64,000 nucleotides of DNA from Oscillospiraceae bacterium (GTDB lineage: Bacteria; Bacillota; Clostridia; Oscillospirales; Oscillospiraceae): the NCBI GenBank assembly GCA_902791215.1, contig CADAUZ010000007.1:1-64000 (forward strand). The letters run 5' to 3'. The translations under genes and the position numbers were made by a program. The notes beneath the pieces were generated by a model, which made no database searches, was not told the DNA's origin, and worked only from the letters and a program-made list of their open reading frames with translations. The stretch's first letter is position 1. Each line of letters opens with the position of its first letter. Positions 40,201 to 47,390 of the stretch are shown here, in pieces.

Positions 40201-40547
40201 CCTCTCAGCCTCCTTATCTCTCTGGTATCGAGCGTGCCGTAGGACTCATGCAGGCGCATGACGAGGGACATGGACATGGCCGTCACACAGGCGCCGATGA
40301 CGATGCTGGTCAGGGTCAGGGCCTGGGGAATGGGGTCGACAAAGTAGCTGGCCTGCGTAAGCTCACCCTTGGTAAAAATCGGGGCGGTGCCGCCGGGGGT
40401 GTAGCCGATGGAGATGATGAGCAGATTCACGCCGTAGTCCATGATGGACATGCCGATGACGGTCTTGACGAGATTGTACTTGGTGACGATGGTGTAAAAG
40501 CCGAGCACGATGAGAAAAAAGGCACAGACATAATTAAACTGTATCAT
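40197..40547 (-). CDS. mbhG: MbhG/MrpC-like membrane subunit
   Basis: This 116-residue protein has three helices and resembles NuoK/MrpC: GFYTIVTKYNLVKTVIGMSI and the conserved PQALTLTSIVIGACVTAMSM (both shown as fragments). It is part of the Mrp-like ion module. It ends by overlapping mbhH. Confidence 0.9.
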   Translation of the reverse strand: MIQFNYVCAFFLIVLGFYTIVTKYNLVKTVIGMSIMDYGVNLLIISIGYTPGGTAPIFTKGELTQASYFVDPIPQALTLTSIVIGACVTAMSMSLVMRLHESYGTLDTREIRRLRG

Positions 40548-40548
40548 C

Positions 40549-41001
40549 TCAGATCACCTCTTTCTCATTTGCCACACCCAGCATCAGCAGGGCGATGGAG
40601 CCGACGCCGGTGATGACCTTGATGCCGACAGTCACGTTCATCCAGAAGATGGTGCCGGCGCTGTAGAGGTCGCCGATAGCCCCGTGGGTGTACAGGACAT
40701 TCTGCGCAAACTGCGCGCCCATGGCCACGCCCAGAAGGCCGAGCGCCACATAGAAGATGGAGGCAAGACCCTCACTGGTGTGCAGGATGTGATAGCTCAG
40801 GGAGTTGACGGTTTCCTCGTAGCCGTGGCCCATGTAGAGCAGCGCCACCAGCGCGACCATCAGAACGCCGCCCTGAAAGCCGCCGCCGGGAGACAGGTGG
40901 CCGTGGAGGATGATGTAGAACATGTACACGATCCCGATGGGCAGGATCTTATCCGCGCCGCAGCGGGGGATCACGTTCTTGATGACGGGTTTTTCATTCA
41001 T
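40549..41001 (-). CDS. mbhF: MbhF/MrpB-like membrane subunit
   Basis: This 150-residue protein has four helices and matches MnhB/MrpB (PF04039 type): YMFYIILHGHLSPGGGFQGG is the family signature. It is one of the small Mrp-type subunits of the ion pump and overlaps mbhE by 8 bases. Confidence 0.91.
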   Translation of the reverse strand: MNEKPVIKNVIPRCGADKILPIGIVYMFYIILHGHLSPGGGFQGGVLMVALVALLYMGHGYEETVNSLSYHILHTSEGLASIFYVALGLLGVAMGAQFAQNVLYTHGAIGDLYSAGTIFWMNVTVGIKVITGVGSIALLMLGVANEKEVI

Positions 41002-41353
41002 CTTTATCGTCCTCCTTCTCTGCTTTCTTCTTGAAGAGGATGACGGCGCTGCCCGTCACGGCAGTGACAAGGATGAATGCCTCGCCCATGGTATCATAGC
41101 CACGGAAGTCGAAGACGATGGAGGTCACGTCGTTGACGGCGCGCGTATTCGCGAGGTTTTGCTGGACAATGGCGTCAGCCGCGCCGGAGGGGAAGCTGTC
41201 GTCGTAGCTCTCGGGATCCTGCTGGAGCTCATAAGCCGAGACGGCAGCGTGGCTGCCCTCATAGCTGCGCTCCATGCCGCCCATGGTGAAGGCAGCAAAG
41301 ACGCAGGAGAAGAGGATCACGCCGAGAGAGACATAGGTGAGCCATTTTTTCAT
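40994..41353 (-). CDS. mbhE: MbhE-like membrane subunit
   Basis: This 119-residue protein has an N-terminal helix, a hydrophilic stretch and a C-terminal helix with FRGYDTMGEAFILVTAVTG, the sequence shared with MbhE and the C-terminal half of MrpA. It completes the split MrpA-like part together with MbhD. It overlaps mbhD by 4 bases. Confidence 0.87.
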   Translation of the reverse strand: MKKWLTYVSLGVILFSCVFAAFTMGGMERSYEGSHAAVSAYELQQDPESYDDSFPSGAADAIVQQNLANTRAVNDVTSIVFDFRGYDTMGEAFILVTAVTGSAVILFKKKAEKEDDKDE

Positions 41354-41604
41354 CTGTCCTTCCCTCCTCTCATTTTCTTGAGCGCGACCAGCAGCACCAG
41401 CGGGGTCAGGGCCGCGCCGACGGCGGCCTCGGAAATGGCCACGTCCGGCGCGTGCATCACGAGGAAGGCTCCCGCGCAGAAGATGCCGGTCACGGCCAGG
41501 GAGATGACCGCGCTCAGAAGGTTTTCAAAGTGGCAGGCAAGGATCGCGGAGACCACGACGCCGAGCACGACCAGCACGTCGAGAAGCACAACAAGATTAC
41601 TCAT
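41350..41604 (-). CDS. mbhD: MbhD-like membrane subunit (DUF4040 type)
   Basis: This 84-residue protein has three helices and the motif HAPDVAISEAAVGAAL, which is shared with MbhD and MrpA C-terminal domains. It overlaps mbhC by 8 bases and mbhE by 4 bases, showing tight coupling. Confidence 0.88.
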   Translation of the reverse strand: MSNLVVLLDVLVVLGVVVSAILACHFENLLSAVISLAVTGIFCAGAFLVMHAPDVAISEAAVGAALTPLVLLVALKKMRGGKDR

Positions 41605-41935
41605 TGATATCCCTCCCGTAATCGTCGATTTCCATCTCTTTGTCGGGACGGATGCCGCTGCGGTAGGCGCCCTTGGCGATGGCGTGGGCGCCGATGGGGT
41701 TGATGGTGATGATGAGCAGGCCGATGAGCAGGATCTTCACGCCCGTGGCGACAGAGCCCATCACGAAGAAGGCGTAGAGCGCGCCGCCCGCGATGACGCC
41801 GAGCACGCCGAGCGTGGAGATGCAGGTGCTCGCCTGCATACGGCAGAAGGCGTCGGGCATCTGCAAAAGGCCCTTGGCTCCCGCGAGGGCGAAGATGAAG
41901 CCCACAGCAAGCAGAATGTCAATTACGATTCTCAT
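41597..41935 (-). CDS. mbhC: MbhC/MrpG-like membrane subunit
   Basis: This 112-residue protein matches MrpG/MbhC: GLLQMPDAFCRMQASTCIST and TINPIGAHAIAKGAYRSG. Three helices. Start chosen at 41933-41935 where AAGGGGC lies upstream and ATGA overlaps the stop of mbhB; the much longer frame to 42259 is not conserved. Confidence 0.9.
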   Translation of the reverse strand: MRIVIDILLAVGFIFALAGAKGLLQMPDAFCRMQASTCISTLGVLGVIAGGALYAFFVMGSVATGVKILLIGLLIITINPIGAHAIAKGAYRSGIRPDKEMEIDDYGRDINE

Positions 41936-42198
41936 TTGTGCAGCCCCTTTCCACCGCCGAGATAGCGGCCGACCAGCATGGTATCCACAATGCCGAACAG
42001 CGCGCATATAATGGCGATATCGAGATAGATGCCTCTGCCGGAATAGAGCGAATACAGGATCATGGCGCAGCAGACCAGCACGTCCATGCTGTCGCCGGCG
42101 ACCATGCGGTCGGCGGGCGTCGGGCCCTTTGCCAGCCTGTACAGGCAGATCACGGCGAGGAAGGCAAAGGCCGCGGCAAAAACAAGCAGTTCCATCAT
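41932..42198 (-). CDS. mbhB: MbhB/MrpF-like membrane subunit
   Basis: This 88-residue, three-helix protein has the MrpF motif GPTPADRMVAGDSMDV. Of the clustered ATG codons at 42204, 42198 and 42195, the middle one sits best (8 bases) behind GGAGG. It overlaps mbhA and mbhC by a few bases. Confidence 0.88.
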   Translation of the reverse strand: MMELLVFAAAFAFLAVICLYRLAKGPTPADRMVAGDSMDVLVCCAMILYSLYSGRGIYLDIAIICALFGIVDTMLVGRYLGGGKGLHK

Positions 42199-42713
42199 TG
42201 CCATATCCTCCCGATTCCTTTCTCAAGGCTGCCCTTGATGAGCTCTCCGGCTTTTTCACGGTCAGTCTCGGCTACATCGATCCAATGGATGTAATAGTAT
42301 GTCCTGCCCTCCTGCTCGGCAATGTCCATCGTAATGGTGCCGGGGGTGAGGGTGATGGAGTTTGCCAGCATCGCCTGGGCATAGTCGCCCTTGAGATCCA
42401 CGGGGACCTTCACGATGCCGGGGTTTACGTCCTTGCAGCCGCCGAACACGCGCTTGGCAACGTCGACGTTGGCCTTCACAAGCTCACGCAGGAAGGTGAA
42501 CACATACATGATCAGCGCGCCCAGCTTTGCGGGCTTAAAGAGCCAGAAGGCATCTTCGTGGATGAAGAATTTCGATGCGAAAAGAGCCGCCGCGAGGCTC
42601 ACCACCGCGCCCGCGATCATTTCCTGGGCCGAAAAATTCCACGTGAGGAGCAGCCAGAAAACAAAACACAGGCAGAAGGTGGATATCACTGCGGGAAATT
42701 TCGTCTTGGGCAA
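42195..42713 (-). CDS. mbhA: MbhA/MrpE-like membrane subunit
   Basis: This 172-residue protein matches MrpE/MnhE/MbhA: two or three N-terminal helices and a soluble part with ANSITLTPGTITMDI. The start is TTG at 42711-42713, preceded by GGAGAGG. It opens the Mrp-like block. The R3 repeat lies between it and hypA, and no promoter is obvious, so it is probably read from upstream. Confidence 0.88.
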   Translation of the reverse strand: MPKTKFPAVISTFCLCFVFWLLLTWNFSAQEMIAGAVVSLAAALFASKFFIHEDAFWLFKPAKLGALIMYVFTFLRELVKANVDVAKRVFGGCKDVNPGIVKVPVDLKGDYAQAMLANSITLTPGTITMDIAEQEGRTYYYIHWIDVAETDREKAGELIKGSLEKGIGRIWQ

Positions 42714-42747
42714 GTGAATCCTCTCCTTTCAAAAAAACCGATCTCTT

Positions 42748-42875
42748 GGCTCCCCCCTTTGGGGGGAGCTGTCACGGCGCGGGTCCACCCGTGCCGTGAC
42801 TGAGAGGGCTGTGCGTCAATATATACCCTCTCCGCCCCAGTGTTCGCACCGGGGCACCTCTCCCAGAGGGAGAGA
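42748..42875. repeat. Palindromic interspersed repeat, copy R3
   Basis: Starts GGCTCCCCCC-TTT-GGGGGGAGC, then GTCACGGCGCGGG paired with CCCGTGCCGTGAC, and ends CCTCTCCCAGAGGGAGAG. It lies between hypA and mbhA inside the hydrogenase locus. Confidence 0.75.
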
Positions 42876-42895
42876 CAAGTGTATTCCTACAGTAT

Positions 42896-43237
42896 CTATT
42901 CGACCTTGAGGCTGTCGACGAAGAACTCGCGGCCGGCGGTCATGGTGAGGGCCGTGCCGCCGCAGGTCGGGCAGCAGGCTTTCTTCCGGTCCACCGGACC
43001 TTCATAGCCGCAGCCGCGGCACTGAAAGCGTCCGGGCACGTGCTCGAAAAAGAGCTGCGCGCCTTCGGCCACAGTCCCCTTTGCGGCATACGGGAAGAGG
43101 TCAAGGATATATTCCGGGACCACATCCGAATACTCGCCGAGCTTCATGCGGATCTCAAGGGTCCGCGTAAAGCCGGATTTCTCCGATTCCTTTTCAACAA
43201 GATCGATCAGACTTTTCGTCAGGCCCAGCTCATGCAT
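42896..43237 (-). CDS. hypA: Hydrogenase nickel-insertion protein HypA
   Basis: This 113-residue protein begins MHE, where His2 binds nickel. It has the zinc site CRGCGYEG...CCPTCGG. HypA delivers nickel to the large subunit, normally with the GTPase HypB, which is not encoded in this window. Its ATG overlaps the stop of mbhL (TGATG), so enzyme and nickel chaperone are translated together. Confidence 0.95.
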   Translation of the reverse strand: MHELGLTKSLIDLVEKESEKSGFTRTLEIRMKLGEYSDVVPEYILDLFPYAAKGTVAEGAQLFFEHVPGRFQCRGCGYEGPVDRKKACCPTCGGTALTMTAGREFFVDSLKVE

Positions 43238-44319
43238 CAGCGGTCAAGGCAGCTGAAACAGGGGTCGATGCTGGCGATGATGAGGCCGGCGTCGGCCACG
43301 CTGTTGCCGCGCAGCATGTAGGGCACCGTCGGGGTATTTTTGTAGCTGGGGACATGGATGCTGACGCGGTAATTATTAAAACCGCCGTTGCCGACGACCA
43401 TCTGGGTCAGCTGGCCTCTGGGGGCCTCGTGACGGCAGACGGCGGAGCCCTTCTGGATCTTGGGCAGCTTGTTGCCGAGATTGATGGGGCCGTCGGGCAG
43501 GTTATTGAGCGCCTGCTCGATGATCTTGATGCTCTCGTAGCACTCGAGGGCACGCACCACCACGCGGGCAAACACGTCACCGCTCTGCACCACGGGGATA
43601 TCGAACTTGAAGTCGCCGTAGGAGCAGTAGGGAGAATCGCGGCGCACGTCCACATCCACGCCCGAAGCGCGGGCATGCGGGCCGATGGCGCCGAGGCGGA
43701 CGGCAACATCCTTCTCCAGAACACCGACGCCCTTGGTGCGCAGGGCGATGGTCTTGTCGTTGAGGGCGATCTCGACGATGCGGTCCATGGGGCCCTTGAG
43801 CTTGTCAAGAGATTTTAACAGCTTTGCCTTCAGCTCGTCGTTGATGTCGCGCCGGGCGCCGCCGATGGTGACCATGGCATAGTTGACGCGGTTGCCGCTG
43901 AGCTCTTCCAGCAGGTCCATCACGAGCTCACGCTCGTCCCAGATATGCATGAACATGCTGTCGTGCCCGATGACGTGGCAGGCAACGCCCAGCCACAGCA
44001 GGTGGGAGTGCAGTCGCTCAAGCTCGGCGGTGATGACGCGGATGTACTCGCCGCGCTTGGGCACCTCAACACCGTTGATCTGCTCGACGCACATGGCGTA
44101 GGTCAGCGCGTGGGAGTGGGAACAGATGCCGCACACGCGCTCGACCAGGACCAGGGTCTGGATGGCGTTGCGCTCGGTGGCAAGCTTTTCGATGCCGCGG
44201 TGGTTGTAGCCCACGAAGACCTCGGCGTCCTTGATGAGTTCGCCTTCGGTGTAGAGCTTTGCGTGGATGGGCTCCTCCAATGCGGGATGGTAGGGGCCGA
44301 TAGGAACGATATAACTCAT
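43237..44319 (-). CDS. mbhL: [NiFe] hydrogenase large subunit (MbhL-like)
   Basis: This 360-residue catalytic subunit carries the nickel ligands in RVCGIC (Cys63, Cys66) and DPCFSC (Cys354, Cys357). All four cysteines are present, so it should be a true hydrogenase rather than a Nuo-like relative. The chain ends three residues after the last ligand (LDR), so no C-terminal peptide needs to be removed. No endopeptidase gene is present, which agrees. It follows mbhK and overlaps hypA. It would evolve or take up hydrogen on the cytoplasmic side. Confidence 0.95.
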   Translation of the reverse strand: MSYIVPIGPYHPALEEPIHAKLYTEGELIKDAEVFVGYNHRGIEKLATERNAIQTLVLVERVCGICSHSHALTYAMCVEQINGVEVPKRGEYIRVITAELERLHSHLLWLGVACHVIGHDSMFMHIWDERELVMDLLEELSGNRVNYAMVTIGGARRDINDELKAKLLKSLDKLKGPMDRIVEIALNDKTIALRTKGVGVLEKDVAVRLGAIGPHARASGVDVDVRRDSPYCSYGDFKFDIPVVQSGDVFARVVVRALECYESIKIIEQALNNLPDGPINLGNKLPKIQKGSAVCRHEAPRGQLTQMVVGNGGFNNYRVSIHVPSYKNTPTVPYMLRGNSVADAGLIIASIDPCFSCLDR

Positions 44320-44320
44320 C

Positions 44321-44713
44321 TTATCCCTCCTTTATATTCTTGGCGCGCAGCTCTTCAAGCGGCGTGACCATGATCTGGCCCTTGCCCTGGGTCTCCAGCA
44401 TTTCCTCGGGCAGGAAAAGCCGCTTGGAGGTGTCGAGTCCTTCAAACTCCACACCGTAGAGCTCATTGAGCTCACGCTCCGGCCAGGCCGCCGCGCAGTC
44501 GTAGATCTCGCCGATGGAGGGAAGTGTCGTCTCGCCTACCACATGGTAGGATTCGATGACCGGCTCGACCTGGTATTCCCACGAAATGTCCAGCTTCCCC
44601 TCTTCATTGAGGAAGCCGTGGATCATTGTGAGGATCACCCCGGCCTTTCGCATCTTCTCCGCAATCGGTATGACCTGGTCTTTGGTAATGTCGATTCTCT
44701 TGTATGCCTGCAT
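44321..44713 (-). CDS. mbhK: MbhK/NuoC-like 30 kDa-type subunit
   Basis: This 130-residue subunit matches the NuoC family: YHVVGETTLPSIGEIYDCAA and the conserved WPERELNELYGVEFEG. It packs against MbhL. Start chosen at 44711-44713, with GAGG about 8 bases upstream; a GTG three codons earlier is possible. It ends one base before mbhL begins. Confidence 0.9.
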   Translation of the reverse strand: MQAYKRIDITKDQVIPIAEKMRKAGVILTMIHGFLNEEGKLDISWEYQVEPVIESYHVVGETTLPSIGEIYDCAAAWPERELNELYGVEFEGLDTSKRLFLPEEMLETQGKGQIMVTPLEELRAKNIKEG

Positions 44714-44788
44714 ACCTTTCACCTCTCTGCTTATTCCAATTTTCTCTGAAACACATTTATATAGAAATGCGGTATGACCCGCGATTTC

Positions 44789-45787
44789 TCAGCATATGCG
44801 CGGAAGCTGGGCTCCCGTGAGTTTTTGCAGGATCCGTTTCCCGCCGAAGGCCGTCTGCATGACGAGCCTGCCGGGATACTCGGCGCTGACATGGCCGATG
44901 AGGGCGGCGTCACGCCCCTCTTCGGTCCCGCGCATGGCCTTGAGGACTTGCTCGGCGTCTTGAGCATCCACAACAGCAAGTAGCTTGCCCTCGTTTGCGC
45001 AGTAGAGCGGCTCCAGTCCCAGCATGCCGCAGGCGGCCATCACCTGGGGGCGGACGGGGATCTTGTCCTCGTCGATCACGATGCCGAGCGCACTGCCCTC
45101 CACAAACTCATTGAGCGTGGTGGCGACACCGCCTCTCGTGGGATCGCGCAGGACACGCACCTTCGCGCCTGACTCGAGGATCGCTTTGCACAGGCCGTTC
45201 AGGGCGGCGCAGTCGGATGTAAGCTCCCCCTGCATCATGCCGCTTCTGGCAAGCATCACGGCAGTCCCGTGGTCACCCACCGTGCCGGAGACGATCACCG
45301 CGTCCCCCGCCTTGATGTTCTTCGGGCTGAGGCCGGGATATTTCAAAAAGCCGATGCCGGCGGTGTTGATATAGAGTTTGTCGCCCCTCCCCTTCTCGAC
45401 GACCTTGGTGTCGCCGGTGACGATCTGCACCCCCGCCTTACCGGCAGCCATGCGTATGGACTCCACCACGCGCCGGAGATCATCCATGGGAAGTCCTTCC
45501 TCGAGAATCAGGGCGCAGCTTAAATACTTCGGCTCCGCGCCGCACATGGCAAGATCGTTGACCGTGCCGCAGACGGCGAGCTTGCCGATGTCCCCGCCGG
45601 GGAAAAAGATGGGGTCCACCACAAAGCTGTCGGTGGAAAAGGCCAGCTGTCCGTCGCCTTTGATGACCGCTCCGTCGCCCAGGGAATCGAGTGCAGGATT
45701 GGAAAAGGCCGGGACCAGCAACTCCTCGATCAGGCGCGCGGTTTTCTTTCCCCCGCTGCCGTAATCCAGTGTTATGATTTCTTGCAT
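44789..45787 (-). CDS. hypE: Hydrogenase maturation protein HypE
   Basis: HypE turns the carbamoyl group passed by HypF into the cyanide ligand of the NiFe site. This 332-residue protein has the ATP-binding start LDYGSGGKKTARLIEEL and DPTRGGVATTLNEF. It ends with the functional tail PRIC, whose cysteine carries the group. The R4 repeat lies just upstream and includes its ribosome site. Confidence 0.95.
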   Translation of the reverse strand: MQEIITLDYGSGGKKTARLIEELLVPAFSNPALDSLGDGAVIKGDGQLAFSTDSFVVDPIFFPGGDIGKLAVCGTVNDLAMCGAEPKYLSCALILEEGLPMDDLRRVVESIRMAAGKAGVQIVTGDTKVVEKGRGDKLYINTAGIGFLKYPGLSPKNIKAGDAVIVSGTVGDHGTAVMLARSGMMQGELTSDCAALNGLCKAILESGAKVRVLRDPTRGGVATTLNEFVEGSALGIVIDEDKIPVRPQVMAACGMLGLEPLYCANEGKLLAVVDAQDAEQVLKAMRGTEEGRDAALIGHVSAEYPGRLVMQTAFGGKRILQKLTGAQLPRIC

Positions 45788-45796
45788 TATAATAAC

Positions 45797-45949
45797 TTCT
45801 CCTTATAGGCTCCCTCTCTGAGGGAGCTGTCACGGCGCGTCTCCCGCAAGCGCCATGACTGAGGGAGTTCTGTGTGCTCGTACAGACTCCTTCCACCGCT
45901 GAAGCGGTCCCCCTCCCTCTTTTCGCCGCAAGCGGCTGAGGGAGGCAAG
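45797..45949. repeat. Palindromic interspersed repeat, copy R4
   Basis: Begins TTCTCCTTATAGGCTCCCTC, a 20-base start shared exactly with R5. Palindromes CTCCCTC...GAGGGAG, GTCACGGCGC...GCGCCATGAC and CGCTGAAGCG follow, ending GCCGCAAGCGGCTGAGGG. On the minus strand its end reads CCTATAAGGAGAA, which supplies the ribosome site of hypE. Confidence 0.8.
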
Positions 45950-45955
45950 CGTTTC

Positions 45956-47035
45956 TTATAAAACCCCCGCGTACTTCCACGCGGCGGCACACGCGCCCTC
46001 GGAGGACACCATGCACGGGCCGACCGGGTCCTCCGGTGTACACGCTTTGCCGAACATGGGACAGCGCTCCGGAGAGAGCCTGCCGGTGATGACCTCGCCG
46101 CAACGGCAGGCCGTGGGCGGTTCGGAGGATGCGTATTTTATCCGGAAGCGTCGCTCGGCATCAAACTCTTTGAGTTCCTCCCGCAGGCCGAGGCCGCTTG
46201 CTTCGATCCCGCCGAGACCGCGCCAGATATCGAAGCGCGGTTCAAAGCACTGAGCAAGTATCTTCTGCGCCAAACGGTTTCCCTCTTGGGAAACAGCGCG
46301 GGTGTATTCGTTTTCAAGTCTGGGGCTTTTCTCCGCAAGCTGTTTTACCAGCCTGTACACCGCAAGCAGGATATCCTCCGGCTCAAACCCCGCGATCACG
46401 GCGGGGAGCTTGTACTCCTGCGGCAGGAAGCCAAAGCCGTCGGCCCCGATAATGGTCGCCACATGGCCGGGGCAGAGAAAGCCGTCCACGTTGAAGCCGT
46501 CCATGGCGATCAGAGTTCTCAGCGCGGGCTCCACCAGCTTGAGCATGGACCAGACCGAGAAGTTTTTCGCGCCTTTTTCCTGCGCGGTCAGCACTGCCGC
46601 CGCGGTGCCGGGAGCCGTGGTCTCAAAGCCAACGCCGAGGAAAACCACCTGCTTGTCAGGGTTATGCAGCGCAAGCTCCACCGCGTCCACCGGAGAGTAG
46701 ACCGTCTCGACCCTAGCGCCCAGAGCCTTTCTTCTGAGGAGGCTGTCCCCCGCTTTGCTGCCGGGGACACGCAGCATGTCGCCGTAGCTTGTGACGATCA
46801 CGTCCTTCTCTGTGCTCAGCTCCAGCACCGCGTCGATCACCTGCGGCGGCGTAACGCAGACCGGGCAGCCGGGGCCGGAGAGAAGCTTCACTTCCTTCGG
46901 CAGCATGGACTTGATGCCCGCCTCGGCAATGGACATGGTGTGCGTGCCGCAGACCTCCATCAGCCGGATCTCGCCGGGGACAAGCGTCTGCATCTCTCTG
47001 AGAAGGGATGCCGTTTTCTCCTTATCCCAAGGCAT
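45956..47035 (-). CDS. hypD: Hydrogenase maturation protein HypD
   Basis: HypD holds iron with HypC and receives the cyanide and carbonyl ligands. This 359-residue protein shows CGTHTMSI, GPGCPVCV and the C-terminal 4Fe-4S region (CRCGEVITGRLSPERCPMFG and two further cysteines). Start at 47033-47035 fits GGGAGG 9 bases upstream and overlaps the end of hypC by 14 bases. The longer frame to 47110 is not supported. Confidence 0.95.
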   Translation of the reverse strand: MPWDKEKTASLLREMQTLVPGEIRLMEVCGTHTMSIAEAGIKSMLPKEVKLLSGPGCPVCVTPPQVIDAVLELSTEKDVIVTSYGDMLRVPGSKAGDSLLRRKALGARVETVYSPVDAVELALHNPDKQVVFLGVGFETTAPGTAAAVLTAQEKGAKNFSVWSMLKLVEPALRTLIAMDGFNVDGFLCPGHVATIIGADGFGFLPQEYKLPAVIAGFEPEDILLAVYRLVKQLAEKSPRLENEYTRAVSQEGNRLAQKILAQCFEPRFDIWRGLGGIEASGLGLREELKEFDAERRFRIKYASSEPPTACRCGEVITGRLSPERCPMFGKACTPEDPVGPCMVSSEGACAAAWKYAGVL

Positions 47036-47243
47036 TGCGCACATCCTCCCAGGCTTCGAGATCGTCCAGCGCCTGCTGCTCGGGCAGGCGTTCGATGGCA
47101 AAGCCCGCATGCACGATCACATAGTCGCCGATTTTGGGCTCTTCGATAAAGTCCACGCGGATCTCGCGCCGCATGCCCATCGCCTCACCCACGGCGGTCT
47201 TGCCGTTTATCTCAACCAATTGTAAGGGAATTGCCAGACACAT
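47022..47243 (-). CDS. hypC: Hydrogenase maturation chaperone HypC
   Basis: This 73-residue protein has the invariant N-terminal MCLAIP, whose cysteine binds the iron moiety, and a beta-barrel core ending GDYVIVHAGFAIERL. It shuttles the iron unit between HypD and MbhL. Its ribosome site comes from the edge of repeat R5. It overlaps hypD. Confidence 0.95.
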   Translation of the reverse strand: MCLAIPLQLVEINGKTAVGEAMGMRREIRVDFIEEPKIGDYVIVHAGFAIERLPEQQALDDLEAWEDVRNALG

Positions 47244-47253
47244 ATCGAATCAT

Positions 47254-47390
47254 TTCTCCTTATAGGCTCCCTCGCTGAGGGAGCTGTCGCGGCGCGTCTC
47301 ACGCAAGCGCCGTGGCTGAGGGAGCTGCTCCCTCCACCGCCGAAGCGGCCCCCCTCCCTCTTTTCGCCGCTTATGCGGCTGAGGGAGGCA
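47254..47390. repeat. Palindromic interspersed repeat, copy R5
   Basis: Nearly the same as R4 through most of its length: TTCTCCTTATAGGCTCCCTC, GTCGCGGCGC, GCGCCGTGGC, CTCCCTCTTTTCGCCGC and GGCTGAGGGAGGCA. It fills the whole gap between hypC and hypF, touching the hypF stop codon. Confidence 0.82.

Noticed and set aside
36865..40242. Plus-strand open frame of 1125 codons across the hydrogenase genes
   Set aside because: It lies opposite several overlapping genes of known families and its translation is low-complexity His/Asp/Gly-rich, typical of an antisense shadow.
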